A stretch of DNA of 64,000 nt from Polytrichum commune (Eukaryota; Streptophyta; Polytrichopsida; Polytrichales; Polytrichaceae). The stretch is from contig OX485805.1 of the NCBI GenBank assembly GCA_950295325.1, forward strand, positions 43,608,758 through 43,672,757, in the 5' to 3' direction. How positions within the stretch are numbered: position 1 is the stretch's first letter; each line of letters begins with the position of its first letter. Of the stretch, positions 27,401 to 38,208 are shown one piece after another. A program made the position numbers and the translations under genes. The notes beneath the pieces are model-generated. The model saw nothing but the letters and a program-made list of their open reading frames with translations, made no database searches and was not told the DNA's origin.

Positions 27401-28463
27401 TTCGGACACTTGTTGCACACGTGGGGGCCACCACCCAAAACTCGTGCTCTGTCCACATGGCCCCACTTTGCTGCCCCATGATTGTTTTTAGCTGCTGGGG
27501 ACGTAGGACAATTGGCATGAGTAGTTCCACATCACAAGAAAAATGTTGAGCAAGCTGAGATGTTGGTGTTGAACAACTTGGCAGCTGGCCGTGGTGACAT
27601 CTCCAACTATATATCACATTTGGAAGTTGACGGAAAGTTGGTGTGCTTGGGGCATGAGATGGTGGAAGAGGGGGTGGGGAAAAAGTGCAGGCATGTAAGT
27701 AACTTAGAGGGGAAGTAAAAAAAAGCAGGAGTTGGGTGAAAAGCTTGAGTCTAGAAAGATATTTCACCGCGGGGTAAATAGTAAATGAATTAACCCCTTG
27801 TTGACTCGAGTTTGTGCGGGAGACCGACGGTGGGGGCACAAAACGGTGGGAGGGGACCACAGGGGTAAAATTGGGATGGGGTAAAGTAAACCGTAGTTTA
27901 CCAGGGGAGAGAAGTTACTAGTTACTGGTCGTAAGAAACGGGGGAGAGAGCAGAGAGCTTCATAAGGAGCGAGGCTGCCATGGCTCTTCTCCCATCTCTC
28001 GTGTTTGTTGCGTTCTCTGCTTCCTTTGAAGCTCCCGTTCCGTCTCTCGCTCCCCACCCCGCTCCTCCGATCGCCCTCCGGAGCTCCCCTCCGTCTTGCT
28101 CCCATGCACCCGTCTTGTTGAGCTTTCGCTGGAACTTTGCGGTGTGCCATTTGGTTCAGGATTCCGGTTTCTGTGGTGCGCGCTCTTTCTCTTCCCCATG
28201 GCCGCTCTGCTCTGGTTTTCTGCGGCTGCGATTCTTGCTTCTCTGCGGTTTCGGTTCGTTAGAAGGATTTTTCGTGGTGTCCAATGCCTGTAGAAGTAAC
28301 CGGAGCTTGCGATTTGGCTGCTAACTCCTGTGACCGAGGTTTTTTTGTGTTTTTTTATATACTCACGTGGTGGTGATGATTTTTTGCTTTTCTCATCATG
28401 TGGTTTGTTGAGGCCTGCAGATTGCACAGCGTGCGTGTGGCTGTGTGCTAGTTTGTGAGCGAC
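27401..28463 (+). promoter_or_regulatory. PEPCK promoter region and 5' leader
   Basis: A perfect G-box core CACGTG lies at 27418-27423 and a TATA-like TATATA near 27609. From about 27900 the DNA turns GC-rich and CT-rich, as in a transcribed leader. A possible leader intron ends with the acceptor AGGCCTGCAG at 28411-28420. The leader contains an upstream ORF of 114 codons at 27980-28324 whose product looks unlike any known protein. The transcription start is not determinable from sequence alone. Confidence 0.4.
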
Positions 28464-31400
28464 ATGGCGTCCAACGGCAACGAGAATGAGCATCACGGCG
28501 ACTTTGAGTTCGCCAGCCCTGTGTCTTCGGTGCCAAACGGCTTGTCGAAAATCAACACGAAGAAGCCTGTTTCTCGGGAAGTCTGCAAAGACGACACAGC
28601 ACCTACCGTTAAGGTGCAGAATGTGGAGGAGCTTCATGCTCTACAGAAAAAGAAGGCATCGGCTCCAACGACGCCCCGAAATGCTACAAACCCCTCCACG
28701 CCCAAGAACATGACTCCTCGCTCTTACCTCAGCGAAGAGGAGCGTCAGAAGCAGCAGATGCAGTCCATCAGGTAAATAAAACACTTGACGTATGTTTGTT
28801 GTCTTGGATTGCTTCTTGAGGGGCTGGGAACTTTTTCTGCATCCTATTATTGACATTTGATGAGAACTTCCGTACTTCCTTCGTACAATCACTGCGGTGC
28901 AGCTCTATTGCATTTTGAGTGTCCTGTAGAGGAGGTATTGGCTTTGTTCATGCTTACTCACTTTCATGACGATTTTGGTAAACAATTGGCTTATGTTGAT
29001 GTCCGATGGTCCTTGGAGTGCTTCTTGAGGAGAAGGTCTGCCTTGTATTATTGACATCCGGGCATCTTCCGTACCTGTGTGCAACATGGCAAATACTGTA
29101 GTGCAGCTCTATTGCGTCTTTAACTCTCTTGTTGAAGCTATCAATCTCATTTCTACGATGATTTTTGCAGTGCATCTCTGGCGTCGTTAACTCGTGAGAG
29201 CGGACCTCAAGTTATCAAGGGCGATCCGACCAGGAAGAGGTCACCCCCGAAATCTGTGGTGGCTCCCAGGCTCGACATCAGTGATAGTGCTTTGAAGTTC
29301 ACGCATGTTCTGTACAACCTGTCTCCTGCTGGTTGGTCTTTGACACCCTCCTGCCAATTTATGCTGGCAGAGTTCTGATGATGCCTTTATAATCATCGTG
29401 TTTTTGCATTTTGAAAAAGGGAAAAGTGCACACGTGATGATGTGGAAAGTGATGGTTGACTTTTTGATGGCTTTGCCCATTGGCAGAATTATACGAGCAG
29501 GCCATTAAATTCGAGAAGGGTTCATACATTACATCAACTGGAGCACTTGCTACACTGTCTGGCGCTAAAACTGGGCGGTCTCCCAAGGACAAACGTGTGG
29601 TGAAGGAGGAGACCTCAAAGGATGACTTGTGGTGGGGAAAGTAAGTGCCTCTCGATTTCAAAGCCGACATAGTAGAATCTGTTTTGTGAATTCCCTTGTA
29701 TGCAGAAAAACGCACCAGTGAAATTATGTGATAGATTGAGCAGCTAATCTTTTGAAGTAACATTGCATTTTCCCAGGGGTTCTCCAAATATTGAGATGGA
29801 CGAGGAGACATTTTTGGTCAACCGAGAGAGAGCTGTCGATTACTTGAACTCTTTGGAGAAGGTAATTATTTTATATATATTTATATAATGATTTCTGCTT
29901 ATATACTCTATCGAAAGTGTCAATACTGTATATGTTGTGTCCATAAATTTAATGACGAAGTTTGCTGATCTCTGTGCCTTCCACTTTTGATTACAGGTCT
30001 TCGTGAACGATCAGTTCCTGAACTGGGATCCGGAGAATCGCATCAAAGTGAGGATTATATCCGCTCGGGCTTACCACTCACTCTTCATGCATAACATGTA
30101 AGTACCGATTCTCTGGAAACCGTCAACCCTTATCTCCCTTCTACAGTACGCCCGGTATGAACGCTGAACGCTGGACTCTGCTTTGGCTTTAGCGAAATTC
30201 TTGATTTTATGGTTACTCTCACTCACTATTCACGTGCACAAAGTGCAAGGCCTCTGGCACAACGAACTCTATAGCGTTTTTGGTGAAAGGGGAGAATTTG
30301 GAGATGATCACTCGGCCCACACTGGAGGCCTCCCTCTAGATCTGGCTAGAGGGAGATATATTTCGATGTATGCATGTCTTTGGTGTGCTCGGTGGCATTA
30401 AGCATATGGGTGGCAGGTGCATCCGCCCTACACCTGAAGAGCTGGAGGATTTTGGGACTCCGGACTTCACAATTTACAATGCCGGACAGTTCCCTTGCAA
30501 TCGATATACACACTACATGACATCCTCAACTAGCATAGATCTGAACCTGAAACGGAAAGAGATGGTGATTCTGGGGACGCAATATGCTGGAGAGATGAAG
30601 AAGGGTCTATTCAGCGTTATGCACTACTTGATGCCCAAAAGAGGAATTCTGTCGTTGCATTCGGGCTGCAATATGGGGAAGGCAGGGGATGTCGCCTTGT
30701 TTTTTGGATTATCAGGTATCGTTGGTAAAAAAAACGAGAAGCTCACGTGCTTGATCAACTGAAGCTACAATTTGTGTCCGTACTTGGACGTGTTTCTGAC
30801 TGTTATTGATGGTGTGGCAGGTACCGGTAAGACGACGTTATCTACCGACGAGAATCGATACCTCATTGGTGATGACGAACACTGCTGGAGTGAGAACGGT
30901 GTGTCAAATATTGAGGGAGGATGTTATGCGAAGACCATTGATCTTGCCCGGGAGAAGGAGCCAGAAATTTGGAATGCAATCAAGTTTGGAACTGGTGAGT
31001 TTGTAAATGTGTCTGGGTGGGTGAGATAGGGGGGTTGAGGTGTGGCTATTCAAAGTACTTCGACATCTAAAGATTATTGACGGAATTTTTGTTTCCTGCA
31101 GTGCTTGAGAACGTAGTCTTCGAGGAGCACTACAGGGATGTTGATTACACAGATAAATCTGTGACTGGTAAGTTCTGTCAGAATCGTGCTAATTGGTCGT
31201 ATATTGAGTGCCTTCTGTACCCGCTGTTATAGATGCTTAGTGATGTACGAGACTTATTGGTTTTTATTTATTGTTTCTGTCTTGTTGTACAGAGAACACA
31301 AGGGCAGCTTATCCTATAGAGTTCATCCCGAACGTCAAGTTGCCTTGCGTGGGACCACACCCAAAGAATGTTATCCTGCTCGCATGTGATGCATTTGGTG

Positions 31401-32355
31401 TCTTGCCACCAGTCAGCAAATTGACGCATGCACAGACGATGTATCACTTCATCAGCGGTTACACTGCCTTGGTACGCAATTTGTGGATTAGAAATCCCAC
31501 TTGAAAGGAATAATCAATTTGTTCTTTTTATGGTTTCCTGAATTCCTCGATAGTGTACTTGGGAGTGAATGGTTTTGGTTATGCAGGTTGCAGGAACTGT
31601 TGATGGCGTGAAGGAGCCAACTGCCACCTTCTCGGCTTGCTTTGGAGCAGCTTTCATCATGCTGCACCCAACGAAATATGCTGCCATGCTTGCAGACAAG
31701 ATGAAGAGACATGGTGCTACTGCCTGGCTCGTGAACACCGGCTGGACTGGTGGCAGGTGCGATTTCAAAGCGCATGAATTTTATATTACACTTGGATCAA
31801 AGATTTTGCGCTATTTATTCCTGTATGTGGTTGGGTTTATGACGCTTGTGTCAGTTATTTGAAGCTTGACAAACAACTTATTCTCGGGTGATCTTCTGGC
31901 GACAGCTATGGTGTCGGGAGCAGAATGAAGTTGGCATATACAAGAAAGATCATCAATGCCATTCATGACGGCTCGTTGTTGGGAGCTGAATATGAGAAGA
32001 CCCCTATCTTTAACTTGGCTGTACCCACCAAGGTCAACGGTATTCCAACAGAAGTTTTGCACCCGGAGAACTCGGTATGCGATCTGCACATTCGGCCGGC
32101 TGTCCTCATTTCAAGAATCGTTTCTGTATCCTTGACGTTTTTTCTCTAGTTTCGTGTGTGCAAATGATTTGTGGTTTCTGAGTTTTGAGTACATGGTCTG
32201 TGCAGTGGTCAGACAAGAAGCAGTACACGGAGACCCTGAAGAAGCTGGCTGGTCTTTTCCAGAAGAACTTTGAGGTGTATGCCGACTACAAGGTCGGTGG
32301 AGACAGCAAGCTGACACAGGAGATTCTTTCGGCCGGACCAACATTGGAATTTTGA
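28464..32355 (+). CDS. PCK: Phosphoenolpyruvate carboxykinase (ATP), 12 exons
   Basis: This cytosolic enzyme converts oxaloacetate and ATP to PEP, CO2 and ADP (gluconeogenesis, C4-acid metabolism). Exons: 28464-28771, 29171-29331, 29487-29640, 29777-29861, 29997-30097, 30417-30715, 30821-30994, 31102-31167, 31293-31471, 31587-31756, 31906-32074, 32206-32355. All introns are GT-AG, phases close, and the product is 671 aa, the usual plant length. The kinase-1a P-loop GLSGTGKTT (about residues 366-374) is split by intron 6. Family blocks [31 protein letters not shown] and [10 protein letters not shown] are present. The N-terminal extension carries [15 protein letters not shown] (about 57-71), which matches the phosphorylated regulatory region of plant PEPCKs (family knowledge). 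I chose the ATG at 28464 because it gives a typical N-terminus; the frame extends three codons upstream to a GTG only. From intron 3 onward the gene is repeated at 51519-54193 as a pseudogene. Confidence 0.96.
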
Positions 32356-33644
32356 TTTTTAGGCACCCATGTGCCTCGTGAAGATGGTGTTGCAGTGTTT
32401 TTCTCAGTGATGTATCATGTATGTCACTGAGTTCCACTGGTAGAGTTTGAGAATGAATCTGAGGATCATTCTCGGAGAAGTTTGACGATTAGCTTTGATT
32501 AAGTTACGTCAGGTGGGTTGAGCCCTTTCTTTGGGTTATATTTTTCCTTCCAAGGTCTAACAAGACTCTGGTAGCACATTCTTATTTAACATCCTGTCCA
32601 TATCCTAATTTAAACTTCTTGTCAATACCAAACAGTCAGATTTCAATCAAACTTTTGTAAAGTTTATGGGTATCAATCTTTTATGCATTTCTGTTTTTCC
32701 TCATCTGTTTTTCAGCGCTTGAAGTGCCAAGTTGATGGTGGCTTGCATTTGATCACTTGTTGGAGTGGTTGTCCTTGTGAGGGTGATGATTTGCATTCTC
32801 TCAATTGCATAATCAAGCATTTATCATGGGTAGAGTGAGTATTATTCCAAGTCCTCAGCTTGGAAAAAATGATATCTCAATAAATTTCGTACCTCTTCCC
32901 ATTTGTTTCAAAAGATTGGTTCGAAAACACTTGCTTACCATCTGTGCAACTTGCAAATTATGAGAGGATGAAACGTTTACAAGTACTTAACCTTACTATA
33001 GTTAGTTAACCTTACTTTCCTGTCACCTTGTTGACCAAAGATTGGACACTAGGCACAAATTTGACAACCAATATGGAAAGCATCATGGGGTTTTATGTCG
33101 TTCAGAAACCCATGACAGCCCAGCATCATATTAGATTTGATGACCTTAGGAGGGAAGCTCTTTTTATCTCAGGGAATAACTTAGATTACATCTCTCCTTG
33201 GGATTTTTGAAAATACAAATGTGAACCATTGCCACCATCATAATGCAAGATTGTTGTTGATTACTGCACCTCAAATTGAACATTGAAATTGGATGGTGAT
33301 GTTGCATTTGCTCTTATAATGTAGTTGAAAATGAAGCAGACTTTGTTGGAGATAGGTTTCAGTCATAATTAGCAAATATAAATCTTTCTTTTGTTTGGAC
33401 CATGAAGTTGACAAATGTTGATTAGTGCGACTATCTCACACAGCCTATTACAATCCGCCACTTTGACACCGTCTTGATGTACTTATAGTCCCATAAACCT
33501 ATCGGCCTCCTAGACTTTGAAATCTTATTTTCATTTCATTTCATTTCAATGAAATTGGCTTAGATGTGCCATTTCAATATACAACTAAATCATAATGTGG
33601 AAATTTCTCAATTTTAGTAGATTGATGCTTGCGAAAAAAGAAAA
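32356..33644. other. PEPCK 3' region and 983-bp segment unique to unit 1
   Basis: The first ~305 bp (to 32661) are the probable 3' UTR and flank, almost identical in unit 2 (one mismatch noticed). Positions 32662-33644 are missing from unit 2, where GTAAA joins directly to CTACTATTTTC. AAA microhomology at the joint favours a deletion in unit 2 over an insertion in unit 1. No ORF of note and no transposon ends are seen. Confidence 0.6.
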
Positions 33645-35606
33645 CTACTATTTTCTCTAAACCATCGAATCATTGAACGGGGAAGGGAGCTCTGCAAAGC
33701 CCTATGTATCATTGAACGGGAAAGGGACCACCAAGTTGACAATAGCATGAATGGGAAAGGGAGCACCCACACCTTGAATAGATGTTTTGGAATGAAGACA
33801 TCCTAGCACATAACTCACAAGATTTGATAATTTGGTATAAGTATGTGGAATATTGAGTCATGTTTCAATTATGAATTGGTACCTTTCTTTTATTTTAATT
33901 TATTTTAATTTTCCTAGTAATGGAATTGGTAGACAATATAAGTTTGGGGAGGAATGATAGCAACAAAGGTTAAAGCCAAGCTGCTAAGAAATAATGAAGC
34001 ATTCATGAAAACAAATTATGAAATTCTTTAGCAATAGCATGTGTTAGAAACCTTCGCTCTTAATAATAAACCATTGATAACCTTTATTGTTATCTTTCCT
34101 AGTACAATTGTTCATAATTTGAATTGGTGTTTCTGTTCATGTAAATAAAATTAGGTTTGGAATTGTATTATACCGTGCATGGATTGATGACACGAGATTT
34201 TTCTTTGATAATACTCTAGCTAAATCTAGAGAATACCTTGATTTCAAAGAGAACATGAACTTTAATATTTTGTATTGCAGTTTGACATCTTTTATGTCAA
34301 TGTACATCTTTAATGAAGCCTACCAAGTATTCCGACTCACACAAGTTGGAACCATGTTAAAATAAAACATTTGCCATAAATCATTCATTGGTTTAGGGTA
34401 ATGGCCATATGTTGGATTTGTGAGTATATTGGTTTTGTGAGACGAGTTGTTGCAATGAATGTGGAGTGGATGTTATTATTATTGAGGGGTGGGGGGGTGG
34501 TGATTTACTTTAGGTACATGGTCCTTAGAGTAGCGCCATGAGGCTTTTCGGTGATCTAGGGTTTCTCATCATTTATGGAAAATTTAAGGAAAATTTACCT
34601 AGGTTAAAAACATATTCATCCAGAACATTGATTTTTTAATTAAATTTTATTAATTGTTTTGTGATCCCTATAAATTGTCAAAGTGCTTTGCAATATTGGG
34701 TCCATTGGTGTCATACAGGGGGGGGGGGTCCACTAATGTTGGATTGTTAGGTGAAAACTACCTCCAAATTAGTTTATAACACGGAAGAGCCTTCTATTGA
34801 GTAAGGCCATTGTTCACGTGTTGTGGAACAATTCTTATATAGGTGTGAATAAACACCCCCCCCAAGGAGTATTGCTTGGAAGGTATCCAAGGAATAAACA
34901 CCTAAAAGTATGAAGGTTTGAGCACGAATCAAAGATGTATACTTTATAAAAATTTAATCAGTGACCTTATTTGGGTTTGATATACAAGAGAGAGTTCTAG
35001 AGGGTTTCAATTTAAGGCACATCTATATGGTTAGAACAAGAATTAATATGTTTTTTCTCCACCAACTCATTTTCAAAGCATTTTCCTTCAAAAATAAATA
35101 AATTCCAAGTCATATGAAAATCAACTCAATCTTTCAGAGGATTGGCTAAAAGTATGAGCTTCATAACTTTGGTGGAAAATCCGAAAGTTGTTCACGTCAC
35201 CGAACTTGTTACTTTTCCCAAACAATAAATTTTGTAACAAAGATTTTTTCTGGGTTTTAGACACTTCAAGGTCCATATCTTAGAGAGTAATTTGACTGCT
35301 TATCTTAATTAGACGCTTGTGTTTGAGTGGTATGTGGTTAGATGGGGCTCTTGAAATGGATACCAATAATGTGTCTTCAAATAAAAAATAAAAAATCCTA
35401 GGGGCTAAGGATCAGTAATGTAAACCCCTGCGGACCGAGGGTTAGAGGCCAAGGCTTGAAAATTTCATATACCTCCTTGCATCTCTCATTCATTCTCTTT
35501 GGGCTCTTCATGTTTTGAATTTTGTCTCACCTCTTGAGTTTTAGGATTTTGTGTATGCACTATGATTTTCCATATACACAAAACCTTGGTGGTTCTAGTG
35601 TTTTTC
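33645..35606. other. Intergenic DNA shared by both units
   Basis: Repeated at about 54500-57482 with visible divergence and with a solo LTR inserted in the second copy. It contains a G11 run at 34718-34728 and a C8 run near 34856. A short frame at about 34166-34366, ending in QVGTMLK and a stop, is conserved in both units and could be a gene fragment of unknown origin. The empty site of the LTR insertion, GTTAG, is at 35441-35445. Confidence 0.5.
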
Positions 35607-36259
35607 ATGGCCATTCGACAGATCATGATGGTTGTAGTAGCTGCACAACAATTTGCCATTGGTGACCACAATGGAGCTATGATGATGATATTTGCCATGA
35701 TCATTGAAAGCAACGAACCATGAAAACGTAGTGATTGGATGTACGAGAGAGCTTGTAGTTACATAGAGAGACAATTAATGGATAGTTATTCAATTCAAAT
35801 GTTTAAGCAACGAACAAGGTTGCATCTATAAACTTTACATATTTATGTTCAATTATAACACTTTCTTTAAGAAACTCAGATTTTCATATGAGAGCTTGTA
35901 TTCTAGTAGAGACACGTGTAGCTATAGTACTAGGTCGATTAGGATGTGTTAATACATTACAAATGTGTGGTGAGGTCTTCGAAGTGGCAAAAAATACAAC
36001 TTATATTATAGTTAAAAAAATTTGTGCATCCATTAGGAAACATTTAAAGCCTTTAGTATTTGAAAAACCAAGCAGGCAAAGTATAAAACAAATGATAACA
36101 TTGTAAGAAATTCCGTATGTTATTGGAATTATAGAGGGCAACTACATACTTATAATTGCTCCTAAACTTGATCCAATATCTAACTACTGCCGTAAAGGAT
36201 TTTATTCAATTTTATGCCAAAAAGTAGTAGACTCAAAATGCAAATTTTTAATTTTTTAA
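35607..36259 (+). pseudogene. PIF/Harbinger transposase relic (unit 1)
   Basis: This is a decayed DDE transposase of the HARBI1-like family. The frame from 35888 reads MRACILVETRVAIVLGRLG, then a GEVFEVAKNTT helix-turn-helix-like block. It meets a stop at 36104-36106 and continues in the same frame with EIPYVIGIIEGNYI and YCRKGFYSILCQKVVD, matching the family's IPxVIGAIDGTHI and RKGFHSINxQ blocks. The first catalytic Asp is replaced by Glu. Upstream coding (35607-35850) is broken by a stop and a frame change. The same in-frame stop is in the unit 2 copy, so inactivation preceded the duplication. The C-terminal part of the DDE domain was not recognised. Confidence 0.75.
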
Positions 36260-36909
36260 ACCATACTACTACTGTTTTCAACCATCTTGGAAAACGTATA
36301 TATGATTTGTTCATGAAATGACTTCTTACCACTCTTCAAAGAAAATTGTGAAGTTGGTTCCGATGTAGGCGCGCTCAGTGTCCAAAAAATCAATATTTTC
36401 TTTTTGTGTAGCTGGAGTGGTTGGTCGATCAAAATATTTATTTCCAGATGTTGTAACATGCTTCTATTTTATTAAAAAAGTCCATTATCCATTTTATCAT
36501 ATTTGTATTGTTTGAATAATGTATTGAACTTTTTCTTACAAGCCTCTAATGATTTTGTGGATCCTAGAACTGCTGCAATTATTTTGGCATGTAGCTTTAA
36601 TCATGTATCAACTTATGTACCAATATAGAGGCAAATTCACGAGAGAAATGATTTAAAAAAATTGATTTCGGACCCTAAATCTTAACCCTAGAAGAAAAAT
36701 AAGCATTATTGTGGAATGCAATATGAAATAATTGAATAATTATACACTTGATACAATGATGAGTTGGTGGTTAGTCTAGTCTCTTTTTCCCAAGAGAATT
36801 GGGTTCAATCCACCGTAAGAACACCACCACATAGCGATGTTGAAGACACACCACATACTTACAATTGGGGGAAGATGTTGCAAACGGACAACAACAAAAC
36901 CCAAGGCCT

Positions 36910-37556
36910 TTAAAAGGCTCAATTGCTCAATTTGAATTTGGATTTTTTTTCTTTCATTTATTAGGGTTTTATTCTATGGGCTTTTGCAAACATGAAGCAT
37001 TAGATCATATACAATTTGTAGAAAATTACCTTGTTTCATTGCATTCTTTACAAAATTTAGTTCTATTTCACCTCGCAAAGCAATTAATGTTTTCACATCA
37101 GAATCTCTCCAATACTTTAAAATTCCAAATTCTTCATCTTCTTCATGCTCCTCTTTTGATGTTGTTTTCTTAGATTTTGTTGCTTTTGTTGTAGCCTTCG
37201 TATGTGAAGTTTGTTTTCTTTTTGTTGAAGGTCCTCCACAAACAATCTAGATGTCTACATCATCATCTAGGGTTTCTATGGCTAAGGCCTCCACATATGG
37301 CATTTTTTATTTTTATTTTTTTTATTTTTTTGCATTGCAACTTTTCAACAACTTCTATAGGTTCAGTGATCGAATTGAACCGATAATAAGTATTTGACAG
37401 TGAAAAAGACAATTTTTTTTTTCTTCCTACAACCGGACGGAATGGTTGAAATGCGTGAGATCCTACACTAGACACACCTCTCTCTTGCAGATTGGGTGAT
37501 CCATCAATGATCCTTGCGGCATACTGCGATGAGCTATCCATTCTACAAGCAAGCAA
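36910..37556 (-). pseudogene. Harbinger ORF1-like Myb/SANT protein relic (unit 1)
   Basis: On the strand opposite the transposase, a frame starting MLACRMDSSSQYAARIIDGS continues, through breaks near 37263 and 37240, into a basic Lys/Thr-rich region and then WRDSDVKTLIALRGEIE. This resembles the Myb/SANT-like DNA-binding protein that PIF/Harbinger elements encode beside their transposase (family knowledge). Opposite orientation of the two genes is common in this superfamily. The frame has stops and frameshifts, so it is dead. A small fragment at 36256-36459 on the same strand may be its C-terminal end. Confidence 0.55.
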
Positions 37557-37832
37557 TCACACACGGACAAAGCAAGAGCAAGAAACAAGAAGTGAAGAAG
37601 AAAATGATGAGTGCAAATCAAAAGTGTGAAGGGTTTACGTCTGGAGTTGCCTTTCATTTGATCCAACGGTGGAGATCAAATGCAAATATTTTATTTTTGT
37701 ACTCGTTGACACCAAAGCCCTTTGTTGACCCCCCAATCCATGGGGGTTCTTTTTATGCCTTGGAAGCCATCTCAAAACCAACATTTTATAGATTATAATT
37801 CTCCTAGTCTAAAGCTCTTCGGATTCGCCTTA

Positions 37833-38205
37833 GGCCCTTACCAAACGGCCGGCATGCAATTTCGCCGTGCAGGCTAGGAAAACATGTAGGCTCGCTATAG
37901 CCACTTCACCCCAATCTCGCTAGAGCCACCACACGAGCGGCAGGAAGTTCCTCATCATTGACGACGACTAGGCACGGAGATTCGGCGAGAGAGCGGGAGA
38001 GGACGGTCTCGGTGGGCCAGGGGGTGGCCACCACCGGATTCCATGAGTTTCCGGTGGGAATCCCCTTAATAGTTCCGATGGCCTAAATTCTTGAACACGT
38101 CATCACGCCTCCCCTCATAATGCTGCTTGTGTGGTAAGCGGCAAGGTTGCTCGGCCAATGAGGCCCACCGGTTCATGGAAGTTGCCGGTGGTGTGGTAAA
38201 GGGCC
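37833..38205. mobile_element. Tourist-like MITE with proven empty site
   Basis: A 373-bp GC-rich element is present only in unit 1. It is flanked by TTA on both sides (37830-37832 and 38206-38208). The termini GGCCCTTACCA and TGGTAAAGGGCC are imperfect inverted repeats. Unit 2 has a single TTA at 59743-59745 in the matching position, which is the uninterrupted target. The TTA duplication points to a PIF/Harbinger-mobilised MITE. Non-coding. It belongs to a different family from the elements at 5360, 8607 and 12308. Confidence 0.88.
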
Positions 38206-38208
38206 TTA

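Noticed and set aside
27396-28637. Minus-strand ORFs of 128, 154 and 225 aa
   Set aside because: They are antisense to the GC-rich PEPCK leader and exon 1, with no domains; shadows of composition.
30331-30356. Hairpin CTCCCTCTAG / CTAGAGGGAG in PEPCK intron 5
   Set aside because: A neat 10-bp stem, but short, isolated and intronic; no known element or RNA class fits.
30183-30401. 72-aa ORF repeated at 52015-52233
   Set aside because: It lies wholly in PEPCK intron 5 and is repeated only because the gene was duplicated.
32662-33644. 983-bp unit-1-only segment as a transposon insertion
   Set aside because: No terminal repeats or target duplication; joint microhomology fits a deletion in unit 2 better.
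36760-36815. tRNA-like B-box GGGTTCAATCCACC
   Set aside because: No cloverleaf or matching acceptor arms could be formed, so it is neither a tRNA nor a supported SINE; it is also in the unit 2 copy.
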